A stretch of 8,809 nucleotides of DNA from Tannerella sp. (GCA_031262895.1 JAISGW010000229.1:1-8809); one strand, 5' to 3'. Counted from the stretch's first letter, positions 1 through 7,853 are shown. Numbers and translations are program-made. Notes: generated by a model from the sequence alone, not told the origin.

Positions 1-1056
1 CGTCCAGACGTCGGAATGGTCGCGGTCACGGGAGACCGAGGTGAACGGCTGTGTTCCCGTGGTCCGATAGAGGCCGTCGCCCGCCGTACGTTCGTGCTTC
101 CATTGATAAGTCTCGTAAAGGTGTGCCGCAAGGAAATCCTTACTTCCCAAACGCCACTTGAACAGCAGCTCGGCGAGCTGGTTCTGATGGTTCGTTCGAG
201 TTTTGCCGCTGCTTTGTTTGAAGTATGCCTCGTCCCGTTGCCAGCCCCCGGTGACTGCGTCGTCATGGTAAGTAAGGTCGCCCACCGCCCTCCCGTAAAG
301 GGAATAGTCGGCATTGCCCACTTCAAAATAGACGACACCCATGTCGTGACGGAGAGGGAAATCATGGCGTACGGCCGTCTCGAAGAAGCGGTAAGGCGTC
401 CGTTTCTTTTTCAGGCGTATGTTGAGGATATGCCTGGCACCGCTGCGCAGGTAACGGGCACCCACAACATCCTGCACCTCGACCGACTCAATGTCGGCCG
501 GGTCTATCGGGGCAATGCCCGAGTTGATGCGTTCGCCGTTGACAAGTACCAAGAGGTTGCTGCCATCGGCCATCGTCACGCTCTCCTGGGCCTCGTTGAC
601 CTCCAGCTTCGGGATTTCTTTCAAGGCACGGAAGGGGTTACCGCTTTCTTTCGCCTTCTCCGAAAGGTAGAAGACCTGCCCCGTGGCCGTGCGTCGCACC
701 GCATTGCTGCGGCTACCCAGCACCTGCACCTCGCCAAGCCGGCCCGACAGCTCCTTATCAAGGACAAAGGGAAAACGCATCCGTCCTTCAATGTGACGGC
801 GGCTTTCTTCGTAGGTCGTATAGCCGGGGAAGGAAATACGCAGGCCGTAGTCGCCCGCCCGCAGATTGCGCAAGGTAAAGCGCCCGTCTTTGTCCGTCAA
901 GGCCCCGGCGTAAAGCGAGTCATTAGCCAGCAAAAGCACCTGCGCACCCGCCAGGGGTTGCCGCTTTATGTCCGTGACGCTGCCGGAAAAGCTGTTTTGC
1001 GCCGACAATCCGAGGGAAACGCAAAGAAAAAGCAAGACGGATAGCAATTCATTCAT
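1..1056 (-). CDS. Outer-membrane beta-barrel receptor-like protein, N-terminal 352 residues (cut by window edge)
   Basis: The frame is open from ATG at 1056 to the left edge with no stop, so the C-terminal part lies outside. Residues 1-20 form a signal peptide (MNELLSVLLFLCVSLGLSAQ) with likely cleavage before Gln20. About 21-100 is a carboxypeptidase-regulatory-like Ig fold (SGSVTD...PLAGAQV...TDKDGRFTLRNLRAG). The segment RLGEVQVLGSR (106-116) matches the linker that often carries the TonB box in Bacteroidetes receptors. About 117-215 is a plug-like domain with LVLVNGERI (169-177) and an IDPADIESVEV core (184-194). Barrel strands begin near 216. It sits 48 bases after the 1105-3435 gene on the same strand and is probably in its transcript. 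The role, import or binding of an unknown ligand at the outer membrane, is inferred from family. Energisation by TonB is not shown. Confidence 0.85.
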   Translation of the reverse strand, partial: MNELLSVLLFLCVSLGLSAQNSFSGSVTDIKRQPLAGAQVLLLANDSLYAGALTDKDGRFTLRNLRAGDYGLRISFPGYTTYEESRRHIEGRMRFPFVLDKELSGRLGEVQVLGSRSNAVRRTATGQVFYLSEKAKESGNPFRALKEIPKLEVNEAQESVTMADGSNLLVLVNGERINSGIAPIDPADIESVEVQDVVGARYLRSGARHILNIRLKKKRTPYRFFETAVRHDFPLRHDMGVVYFEVGNADYSLYGRAVGDLTYHDDAVTGGWQRDEAYFKQSSGKTRTNHQNQLAELLFKWRLGSKDFLAAHLYETYQWKHERTAGDGLYRTTGTQPFTSVSRDRDHSDVWT

Positions 1057-1078
1057 GTTTCATTCATTTATCTTGCAA

Positions 1079-1103
1079 GAGATTATAAAGGTAACTTTAT
1101 CTC
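1079..1103. repeat. Short inverted repeat between two receptor genes
   Basis: ATAAAG (1085-1090) and CTTTAT (1095-1100) pair around a GTAA loop, extended by GAG/CTC (1079-1081, 1101-1103) with a three-base bulge. It lies in the 48-base gap after the 1105-3435 gene. It is A+T-rich without a T-tract on the minus strand, so I do not call it a terminator; it may affect mRNA processing or stability. Confidence 0.4.
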
Positions 1104-1104
1104 A

Positions 1105-3435
1105 TTAGAAGATGCCTTTATCCGTATCCTTATTCTCCATCTTGCGCTCGACCTTGACCTGCGTACCAACGGAGAAGTTCCAGCTGAAACCCAGCGTGAA
1201 CATGGAACGGTTGTCGTTGATATGTGACCGGCTCGAATAGGCCAGCACCCCATTGGGCAAGGTCTTGCTTGCATACTTCGACTTGGTCAGGAACCAGAGG
1301 CAACTTGCCGTGAGGCGCAAGTTCCCATGTTGCCAGAAGACACGCAAGTTGCTCCTGTTCTCATCCTTTCGCAAATAGGTGCCGTCTATTTGTCGGGAAA
1401 CGATTTTCCCCTGGTATGAAGCGCCCCAGGCCCCTTTGCGAAAGTCCGCCTCATAATAAAGGGGCGTGTACCAGTGGCTGTGCTTGCCGATGAGCGGGCT
1501 GTTCACTTTCTGGTTAAGGGCAAAGCCGGATACTTTCAGGACCAGCAGGTCGCTTTTGAAAGGGCGGACGGCAAAGGAATATACGCCGCCATAGCCTACA
1601 ACGGCACGGGCATTCTCGTAAGTTTCCACGATATAATCCTTGCCCGCGATATTCGTTTGCTGATAGTAGGTATCGTACGGCGCGGTTTCATAACCGCACA
1701 CGCCGCCAAGGGTCAAATTCAACCAGGCATTGTCCAGGTTATAACGCAACATGCTGAGGTAGGTGTTGTCACTTTTCAGGTAAGGGTTGCCCGTGCGCAG
1801 CAGGTCAGGTGTGATTTGCTCCGCATTGTTGCTCAATTGGGCAATGTCGGGAATGTCCGGCTCGCTCTGCCAGACCCATTGCAGGTTCTGGCTGTCTGAA
1901 ATCGGATAGGCAACGATAGCTTGGGGAGTGAACAGCCATTGGCTGTATTTCGCCGCGTCGTTACGGCTGTCCACATAAGTGGCGCCCAAGCTCAGGCGGT
2001 ACATGACTTTGCCGATAAGACTTCCGTATTCCGCATAAAGGTAGTGGTTCTGGTTGCGTGTGAGATAACGGTACGTATCTCCGCCGGAGAGATAGTTGCT
2101 GATGTCGGATTCCGAATGTATCCAGGTACCCTTGTAACCCAGACTCAGCGTTGTGGCCAAGCCCCAGTGCTTGGTATAGGACAGCTCCCCGATTAAGGAC
2201 TCCTTCCGGTTATGCAGACGCATTTGGTCGTCCAAATACACGTTTGTCGAATCGCTTTCCCTGTTCAGCTCGTTTTGCCGGCTGTTGTAATAGGTGCCGG
2301 TAAGGTCGGCCACCAATTCCTGGTCTTTCCTTATTTTATGGGAATAATAAATGTCCAGCACAGGGCCGAAGCTGCGGACGTGTTCGTCTTGGATGCCGTT
2401 TTGAAAGGAGGACATCTCTTCCTTAGATACAAGGATGTCGCTGTTTCCCTTTTCGAACTGTGTATCAAAATTGGGGGAAAACGTCAGCTGCAATGTCTGC
2501 TCATCCGCCTTATAGTAAGTGTACTTCAGATTGATGTTGTGGGTTGTATATCCGAATTTATCTCTCCGTTGATAATCGTAATTCGTTAAGATATTATCAA
2601 GCTTGTATTGGTAATTCTCCTCCACCATACGATGGGAATAGTTTCGGTAATGGCCTTCGTAATCCAAAGAGAACTGATGCCGCCCGTGTACGTATTTCAG
2701 GTAAGCGTTGCCGTTGGCGAAGCCGGTGGTAAAGGCTGACGAGGCGTCCATTCCTCCGTTCCAGCCCGTGTCCAGCGTTTTGGTGATGACGTTCACCAAA
2801 GCTTCCGCCCCGGCATAGCGGGCCGGAGGGAAGTCGTAATATTCTACCCGCAGCACCTTGTCGGCCGGGATGCTTTTCAGGTCGTTGTCCGTGGCGTGGA
2901 CGCCGTTGACAAGTATTTCCAGTTTGCCGCCTCCCAATATGCTTAGCTTGTTGCTCTCGGCGTTTACGGTGAGCTGCTTGATGCCGCCCAGCAGGTCCGC
3001 CGAATAGCGGGCGGCCTTGATTTGCTCTTTGCTGAAGGTGTAGACCGACTTGTCTGCATAGTTGGTTTTCCTATTGGCCGTGACGAGCACTTCCCCCAAA
3101 GTATCGGCAGCCTCTTCCATCGTGAAATTCCGCAGCATGAAATTTCCTGTCGAAGGCATCCTGAGGCGGACATATCCGGCCAAGGTGCGGTATCCCACCG
3201 AGGAAAGGCGGTATTTGTACAGACCTGCCCGCAAGACGGGAAAAACATAGTTGCCCTTCAAATCGGTCACCGTTCCGGCGGTCATGCGGGTCGTATCCGT
3301 TCCCCTGAACAAGGCCATGTTCACAAAGGGGAGCGGTTCGCCTTTCGCATCGGCAACGCCGCCTCTCATCGCCACCTGCGCCTGCACAAGACAGGGGAAT
3401 AAAAGGCCGAGGCCAATAGGAAACAGCTTGTTCAT
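1105..3435 (-). CDS. TonB-dependent-receptor-like outer-membrane beta-barrel protein
   Basis: A complete 776-residue protein. Residues 1-20 are a signal peptide ending VQAQ; Cys15 follows Pro, so there is no lipobox. About 21-105 is a carboxypeptidase-regulatory-like domain (GEPLPFVNMALF, TDLKGNYVFPVLRAG). DTLGEVLVTANR (111-122) is the typical Bacteroidetes linker/TonB-box-like stretch. About 123-218 is the plug, with LEILVNGVH (172-180) and the IPADKVLRVEYYDFPPARY core (189-207) ending in NVITKT. About 220-755 is a barrel rich in alternating aromatic strands, closing with FTLGFSWNFSVG. A short charged tail, MENKDTDKGIF, follows, as I recall from this barrel family (OMP_b-brl_3-like). The start overlaps the stop of the upstream plug-only gene by ATGA, with AAAGGGG two bases before the ATG, so it is probably translationally coupled. 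No SusD partner is present and the ligand is unknown. Confidence 0.9.
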   Translation of the reverse strand: MNKLFPIGLGLLFPCLVQAQVAMRGGVADAKGEPLPFVNMALFRGTDTTRMTAGTVTDLKGNYVFPVLRAGLYKYRLSSVGYRTLAGYVRLRMPSTGNFMLRNFTMEEAADTLGEVLVTANRKTNYADKSVYTFSKEQIKAARYSADLLGGIKQLTVNAESNKLSILGGGKLEILVNGVHATDNDLKSIPADKVLRVEYYDFPPARYAGAEALVNVITKTLDTGWNGGMDASSAFTTGFANGNAYLKYVHGRHQFSLDYEGHYRNYSHRMVEENYQYKLDNILTNYDYQRRDKFGYTTHNINLKYTYYKADEQTLQLTFSPNFDTQFEKGNSDILVSKEEMSSFQNGIQDEHVRSFGPVLDIYYSHKIRKDQELVADLTGTYYNSRQNELNRESDSTNVYLDDQMRLHNRKESLIGELSYTKHWGLATTLSLGYKGTWIHSESDISNYLSGGDTYRYLTRNQNHYLYAEYGSLIGKVMYRLSLGATYVDSRNDAAKYSQWLFTPQAIVAYPISDSQNLQWVWQSEPDIPDIAQLSNNAEQITPDLLRTGNPYLKSDNTYLSMLRYNLDNAWLNLTLGGVCGYETAPYDTYYQQTNIAGKDYIVETYENARAVVGYGGVYSFAVRPFKSDLLVLKVSGFALNQKVNSPLIGKHSHWYTPLYYEADFRKGAWGASYQGKIVSRQIDGTYLRKDENRSNLRVFWQHGNLRLTASCLWFLTKSKYASKTLPNGVLAYSSRSHINDNRSMFTLGFSWNFSVGTQVKVERKMENKDTDKGIF
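3432..3435 (-). promoter_or_regulatory. ATGA stop-start overlap (translational coupling)
   Basis: The stop TGA of the plug-only gene shares bases with the ATG of the barrel gene. AAAGGGG at 3444-3438 on the minus strand lies just two bases before the ATG. This arrangement normally indicates coupled translation of two products from one mRNA. Confidence 0.7.
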
Positions 3436-4157
3436 TTCCCCTTTAACGTGTAAGTAGGCGCTTTGGAACCTCCGCCGGATGTCAGCACGATATTCAAAAC
3501 AGCAGCGTAAACAGCATTCGTCGGCAAGCGGTAATATTCAATTCGTTTAATTATTTTGGATGGGAGTTCCCCTATATGTTCGGCGATTTCTTGGGGCATA
3601 TCCATGCCATTGACAAAGAAGCGTACACTTCCTCCACTATCGGTCACCCAATTATTACCGTCATGCTTAAGACCCGGAACCAAGCTCAGCAAGGCCGACA
3701 ATTCCTTTATTTTCTTCCCTTGGGATAAAACTTCAGGTTGATATGTTTCCGGAACAATTGAAGAAGCAGTTTCGCCTTTTTCCTTCTCCATACGGATATG
3801 TACCGAGGCATTTCCGGTCACCTTCTCACCTTTCTCGTTTCTCAAATCCGTAATAGCTTCTAAAAGAAAAGTCTTTTCCTTATAACCTATTGCGTCAACT
3901 ACCACATGGTAGGGTTCTGTATTATCGTAAGGGCGGATGCGATAATCACCATGCAGGCCGCTCATGGTAAAATAGGCCAATTGGGTTGTGTCCGGATAGT
4001 GGTAGAAACTGATAGAGGCAAAAGGAACTGTTTCCTGTTTGCCATTATTCTCGGCATAGACGTATGCCCCACCGATAAAGATATCTCCTTTGGCACTTAG
4101 ATGCCCGAAAGGAAGGAGTAAAAGGGCAAATGCAAAAACGAACTTCATTCTTTCCAT
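3432..4157 (-). CDS. Barrel-less plug-domain protein, carboxypeptidase-regulatory-like N-terminus
   Basis: 241 residues from ATG at 4157; ATG at 4148 (MKFVF...) is an alternative. An in-frame ATG at 4217 falls inside the likely promoter -7 element, so it is rejected. Residues 1-22 form a signal peptide ending HLSA. About 24-125 resembles a carboxypeptidase-regulatory-like fold (VPFASISFY, SGLHGDYRI, VVVDAIGYKEK). About 150-227 is a receptor plug: LVPGLKHD (159-166), VRFFVNGMDM (178-187), IIKRIEYYRLP (202-212), VLNIVLTSGG (220-229), parallel to the next gene's LEILVNGVH and VLRVEYYDFPP. The protein ends at the plug-barrel boundary with only a 13-residue tail. No EVVVTA-like linker is visible. 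Its stop overlaps the next start (ATGA). The two 60-base stretches I counted are 33% and 40% G+C, against 60% for one in the next gene. It could be a functional plug-only partner or a decayed receptor that lost its barrel; the tidy junction favours the first. Confidence 0.75.
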   Translation of the reverse strand: MERMKFVFAFALLLLPFGHLSAKGDIFIGGAYVYAENNGKQETVPFASISFYHYPDTTQLAYFTMSGLHGDYRIRPYDNTEPYHVVVDAIGYKEKTFLLEAITDLRNEKGEKVTGNASVHIRMEKEKGETASSIVPETYQPEVLSQGKKIKELSALLSLVPGLKHDGNNWVTDSGGSVRFFVNGMDMPQEIAEHIGELPSKIIKRIEYYRLPTNAVYAAVLNIVLTSGGGSKAPTYTLKGK

Positions 4158-4214
4158 ATCTTTTTCGCTATGATTAATTGTTTTTGATTTTAAGTAGCAG
4201 TTATTTTTGATTTG

Positions 4215-4248
4215 CAAATATAATAATTATACAAACGACTATGCCAAA
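4215..4248 (-). promoter_or_regulatory. Likely promoter for the plug-only/barrel gene pair
   Basis: On the minus strand TTTG (4248-4245) and TATATTTG (4222-4215) are 22 bases apart, slightly more than the usual 19-21. They lie in an A+T-rich gap and would give a leader of roughly 50 bases to the ATG at 4157. This rules out the in-frame ATG at 4217 and suggests the 4157-to-1 genes can be transcribed separately from the upstream receptor. Confidence 0.5.
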
Positions 4249-4257
4249 GATGTTTTT

Positions 4258-6900
4258 TTACCGAATATTAAAACGTACGCTAAGCAGCAGCTCCGCCGGC
4301 CGAAGCTTGTAGAGGGTATAGAAACGTTCCATGTCGGTATGTCCGGTCGAGACGTACCAGGAAGTATTGAAGAGGTTGCTGCCGTCAAGCATGAAATCGA
4401 CGCGCTTCAAGGAATACTTGAGTCCCGCATCGCCAAACCAGGCGGAACGGCTCCCGACTTCCAAAGCGCCGCTATCATAAAATTGTTCGGCGCTCAGATA
4501 AACAGACCATCGCCTGCCGAGTAAGAAATCCGCCCTGCCTGATTGGGCAAAAGACCGCATGAGGGGCAAATCTTGCCCGGAATGCCCCAGCTTGTTCTTT
4601 GTCCATTGATAGCGCGCCCGGTATTTAAAAACGAGAAAGGCCCCGGCAGAGGCCGTAAACTTGGGCGAAACGCTGAAGGCGTTCACCGTGTAAGCGGACA
4701 GGAGGTTTTCGTTCAGCAGGAAGGAATGCGACAGGCTGTAGTCGGCCGCAACGGAGAACTGCGAGCGCAGGGCTGTCAGGTCGGTGCCCAGATTGGCGGA
4801 AGCCCGAAACAGGCGGCTCGTATTCGGCTTGGCCACGGAGCTGTTTTCCTGCAATTCGCCCCTGAAGGTATAGGCTTCCAGCAGGTTTTTTTCCGTCTGC
4901 TTATAGGTGGCCGACAGGCTGCCGAAGAGGGCTGAAAAAGGATTTTTGTAATTAAGGGAAAGCAGGAGGCTGTGCGTCCCCTGTTTAGACACCTTGCCGT
5001 CGTTGCGGAAGAAGTTCCTGTAGGAGAGCATCACATAGCCGCGGTAGGCTTCCCTGACGTCGCCCGTCTTTTCGGCATAAGAGTAATTCATCCACAAGTT
5101 CCAGAAATGGGAAAGGGTATAGTAGGCAGAGAGAAAAGGTTCCGCGAAAAGGTAATCTTTGTCCGATTGCCTGAGATACCGCAGCGGCAGGAGGGCGAGC
5201 GCATACCCATGGCCACCAAGGTCCAGGAAATAGGAAACGGAAGCTTTCACTTCGTATTTGTTGCAATCAAGGCGGTTTTGCAGGGAGTCGGCAGCGGCTT
5301 GTCCGGGCCGTCCCGTTTTGTCGGCGTAAAGCCGGGTGTTGAGGTTTTGCAGGTCCGCATTAAAGTCCATCCGGAAACTGAATCCCTTGATACCGAACTC
5401 GGCCCGGTTGCGCGTGAGGAAATCATGCAGCCGCAGGTTTTGGATAGCGCTTGCGCCTTGCGTGTCCACAATGCCGAACAGTCCGCCGTACAAGAGCGGG
5501 TTCACGGCCAAGTCCTGCGACAGCCGCCTGTATCCGAGGAAGGATTGCAGGCGGTATCTTTTGCTTCCAAGGCGTTTGACGAAGTCGAAGGTGTTGCTTA
5601 CGGCATAATCCGGGCTGTTCAAGACTTGGGAGATGCTGTCGTCCGGCCGGTTAACGTTCCCCCTCTGCCGTTTCCGGTCGGCCGACAATTCTAATTTGTC
5701 GCTGAGGTAAAAGCGGTCGGTATTGGTTTCCAGGAGCAGGCCCGCCTCGGCCTTGTCGTCTGTCAGGCGGGCATCAAGGTCTTCCGCTATCCGCAGCGCT
5801 TCCTGTCCGGGGAGGTAGTATTCGCTCAGGGAGCGGCTGCGGCTGCGGTCTTCGTCATGCAGGAATTGAAGGTTCGTGGTCAGCGTATATGTTTGGGAGA
5901 GTTTGCGGGTGTCGTTCAATGAGCCGAAGTGGGCGTCGTTGAAGAGCCGCCTTTGCGAAGAGACGGCAGGCGGGGCGGGCGCCTGCAAGCGGAGCAGGCT
6001 CCAATCCGGCAGGCCGTCGGAGGCCTCGGCATAGTGTCGGACCGCTTCCTTTGCGACATCCTCCCCGGTGTTGTTCCCCTTGTATTCGAGCAGGTCTTGC
6101 CGTTTGCGCGCGAAATACATCCCAAGGGCTTCGTCGTCGCGGAGCGTGGCGGGCAAGCCGATGCCCAAGAGCAGTTCGGCCATGAAGATGCCCTTTGCCG
6201 AGGCTTTCAGCTTCAGGTTGATGGCGGCCCTTTCCGAAGGTTCAATCCCCTTCAGGGCGCGGATGGGCTGGTAGTTCTCAAGCACCTGGACGGTAGCTAT
6301 GTCTTCCGCCCGGAGGTTATTGTTGGCAATGCCGTAACGCCCCTGCAGCAGGTCCATCCCCTCGATGTAATATTTGTTGATGGGTTTCCCCTGGTAAAGG
6401 ACGGTTCCGTCATCGGACACGTCTATGCCGGGAAGCTTTTTCAGCACGTCGCCAATGGAGCGGTCCGCCTGCGTGGCGAAGTGGGAGACGAGGTAATTCA
6501 GCGTGTCGCCGGATTGGCGGATGGGTGTGGCCTTGACGACGACCTCCTTTATCCGGAGGTTTTCTTCCCTGACGCTGAAGTTGGCCTGCTGGCTGCGGTT
6601 CGGCAACATGCGCGATTGTTCCCGGACGTTCATTCCCCTGACGGAAAGGAGCAGGCTGTCGGCCTTGCCTGCATAGCGGAGTTCATAATGGCCAGTCGCG
6701 TCGGTTTGCCCATAGGCCCGCATCAGGGGCGAGCCTTTTTCATAAAGGCAGACAATGATGTCGGCCAAGGGATGCCCTGATTCTTGCCCGCTCACCCTGC
6801 CTTTAATAAGGGTTTGCGCCCAAGCCGTGGCAGGGCAGCAAAGAAGGAATCCAAGGCCGAGCGCCAAGCTCATTCCTTTTCGGGCCATTCGAAAATCCAT
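4258..6900 (-). CDS. Large TonB-dependent-receptor-like protein with carboxypeptidase-regulatory-like domain
   Basis: 880 residues from ATG at 6900. Met5 (6888, MARKGMSLAL...) gives a more classical signal peptide, and Met10 (6873) would overlap the upstream stop as ATGA but lacks a basic n-region. Cleavage is likely after AWA, before Gln29. About 30-112 is the regulatory-like domain (IKGRVSGQESGHPLADIIV, TDATGHYELRYAG). RIKEVVVKATPIRQSGDTL (116-134) is the Bacteroidetes linker. About 135-232 is the plug (IGDVLKKLPGIDVSDDGTV, YYIEGMDLLQGRYG, IATVQVLENYQP, AAINLKLK). The rest is a barrel of long strands and arginine/aspartate-rich loops, ending in LLLSVRFNIR with no tail. It directly follows the GLPGLI gene with overlapping ends, a pairing frequent in Bacteroidetes. 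This family member is longer and more distant than the two downstream barrel proteins. The substrate is unknown. Confidence 0.88.
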   Translation of the reverse strand: MDFRMARKGMSLALGLGFLLCCPATAWAQTLIKGRVSGQESGHPLADIIVCLYEKGSPLMRAYGQTDATGHYELRYAGKADSLLLSVRGMNVREQSRMLPNRSQQANFSVREENLRIKEVVVKATPIRQSGDTLNYLVSHFATQADRSIGDVLKKLPGIDVSDDGTVLYQGKPINKYYIEGMDLLQGRYGIANNNLRAEDIATVQVLENYQPIRALKGIEPSERAAINLKLKASAKGIFMAELLLGIGLPATLRDDEALGMYFARKRQDLLEYKGNNTGEDVAKEAVRHYAEASDGLPDWSLLRLQAPAPPAVSSQRRLFNDAHFGSLNDTRKLSQTYTLTTNLQFLHDEDRSRSRSLSEYYLPGQEALRIAEDLDARLTDDKAEAGLLLETNTDRFYLSDKLELSADRKRQRGNVNRPDDSISQVLNSPDYAVSNTFDFVKRLGSKRYRLQSFLGYRRLSQDLAVNPLLYGGLFGIVDTQGASAIQNLRLHDFLTRNRAEFGIKGFSFRMDFNADLQNLNTRLYADKTGRPGQAAADSLQNRLDCNKYEVKASVSYFLDLGGHGYALALLPLRYLRQSDKDYLFAEPFLSAYYTLSHFWNLWMNYSYAEKTGDVREAYRGYVMLSYRNFFRNDGKVSKQGTHSLLLSLNYKNPFSALFGSLSATYKQTEKNLLEAYTFRGELQENSSVAKPNTSRLFRASANLGTDLTALRSQFSVAADYSLSHSFLLNENLLSAYTVNAFSVSPKFTASAGAFLVFKYRARYQWTKNKLGHSGQDLPLMRSFAQSGRADFLLGRRWSVYLSAEQFYDSGALEVGSRSAWFGDAGLKYSLKRVDFMLDGSNLFNTSWYVSTGHTDMERFYTLYKLRPAELLLSVRFNIR

Positions 6901-7763
6901 GGTTCTCTCTTTTCACTTATCAGGTAATTGTCATCCTTCAGGCAGGCCATTCGGAGGGTCGATTTGTTGTCATCGGCCAGCTTTTCCATCTGCTTGCGGT
7001 TGGCCTTGATGTAATCGTCCCTATCCATCAAGACCTCGCCTGCGCTGTTCTCTATCCCGATAGCGGTGTAGGAAAAAAGCCCGTCGTCACTCATGACTTT
7101 CAATATCAGTCCGGGCAAGCCGTAAAATTTCCAAGGCCCGTCATCCAAAGGGATGGCCGGTGCGAACCATGCCGTATAGCTGCGGCCGCGGAATTGCGTC
7201 CTCGCTTTTTGGCAGGCATAGCCCAGCAAGGTCATCGTGTCGGTACCTATATGCCATGGCTGCGGCGGCACTTTCTCTGCAAGTTTATAGGCATAAAGCG
7301 TGCCTTTGTAATCGATTGTGGTCAATTCCTGCCGTTTCCGGTCTTTATACAAGCGGGACTTGTCTCCTCCGGGCATGTCGCGGTAAGCGCCGCCCTGCTT
7401 CGCCATGGCCAAGACCTCGGAAGGCGAAGTGCGCCGTATCATAAGCATCTTGTTTTGTCCCTTCAAGGCGTGGTACATGGCGCGGGCGTCTGCCTTCCAG
7501 ACGGAGTCACGAAAAAGCGTGTTCCGGTCAAGATAAACGGAGCAAGACTTTCCCATATCAAGCGTCATGGTATCCGTAAACATTTCCTTCTCCCCTTTGT
7601 CCGTATAGCTTTCCTTTACTTCATACAGGCATCGCAGGAAGCTCGTGTCCAAGACTTCCTTCTTCGTTTTTCCTCCGACCCTGTCCATCGCGGACTTGGA
7701 GAATTGCGCGTAGGCAGGCAACACCACTAATAAGAACAGGAAAATCAAAAATCGTTTTTGCAT
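6870..7763 (-). CDS. GLPGLI family exported protein
   Basis: A 297-residue protein with a clear signal peptide (MQKRFLIFLFLLVVLPAYAQ, cleavage before Gln20). The family signature GLPGLI is present exactly at 215-220, inside a block from about 178 to 222. That block starts TLLGYACQKARTQF and continues through YTAWFAPAIPLDDGPWKFYGLPGLIL, the conserved core of the GLPGLI/Porph_ging family (TIGR01200, PF09697). Length is in the usual range. The family is exported and common in Bacteroidetes next to TonB-dependent receptors; its biochemical function is not established. It is first in the minus-strand cluster, with a TACATTTG -7-like element 21-28 bases before its ATG. Its last codons overlap the start of the downstream receptor gene by 4 to 31 bases, depending on that gene's start. 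A periplasmic or surface accessory role for that receptor is inference. Confidence 0.9.
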   Translation of the reverse strand: MQKRFLIFLFLLVVLPAYAQFSKSAMDRVGGKTKKEVLDTSFLRCLYEVKESYTDKGEKEMFTDTMTLDMGKSCSVYLDRNTLFRDSVWKADARAMYHALKGQNKMLMIRRTSPSEVLAMAKQGGAYRDMPGGDKSRLYKDRKRQELTTIDYKGTLYAYKLAEKVPPQPWHIGTDTMTLLGYACQKARTQFRGRSYTAWFAPAIPLDDGPWKFYGLPGLILKVMSDDGLFSYTAIGIENSAGEVLMDRDDYIKANRKQMEKLADDNKSTLRMACLKDDNYLISEKREPWIFEWPEKE

Positions 7764-7783
7764 TTTTCAAATGATTAGTTTCG

Positions 7784-7791
7784 CAAATGTA
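7784..7791 (-). promoter_or_regulatory. -7-like element of the promoter for the GLPGLI gene
   Basis: On the minus strand this reads TACATTTG, matching TAnnTTTG and followed by CGA. It lies 21 bases before the ATG at 7763, giving a very short leader. I see no good TTTG at the -33 distance, so this is a weaker call than the facing hicAB promoter. Confidence 0.45.
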
Positions 7792-7822
7792 ATAAAATGA
7801 ATTATAAGTTGGGCGTGGTCCA

Positions 7823-7853
7823 TTTGTTATTGATTAGAATAGCTTTACCTTTG
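7823..7853 (+). promoter_or_regulatory. Bacteroides-type promoter for hicAB
   Basis: TTTG at 7823-7826 and TACCTTTG at 7846-7853, separated by 19 bases, match the Bacteroides primary-sigma consensus (-33 TTTG, -7 TAnnTTTG). The transcript would start about 15-20 bases before the hicA ATG at 7876. HicB's helix-turn-helix is a plausible autoregulator here. Confidence 0.75.

Noticed and set aside
16..1044. Long plus-strand open frame of 342 residues
   Set aside because: It is antisense to the truncated receptor gene, whose translation has a signal peptide, regulatory-like domain and plug motifs. The plus-strand product has no recognisable feature.
1079..1103. Promoter for the leftmost receptor gene
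   Set aside because: TACCTTTA on the minus strand is one base off the -7 consensus, but no TTTG lies at the -33 distance. The overlapping hairpin and short gap fit read-through better.
1105..3435. SusC-type glycan transporter
   Set aside because: The protein is shorter than typical SusC proteins, has the NVITKT barrel entry and short charged tail of the OMP_b-brl_3-like group, and no SusD gene follows.
4218..4260. Terminator after the 880-residue receptor gene
   Set aside because: The minus strand reads TAA then a run of A, not T, and no stable stem is visible. Read-through into the plug-only gene cannot be excluded.
5929..6780. Plus-strand open frame of 283 residues
   Set aside because: It is the mirror of the plug and early barrel region of the 880-residue receptor. 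High G+C codons leave few stops on the opposite strand.
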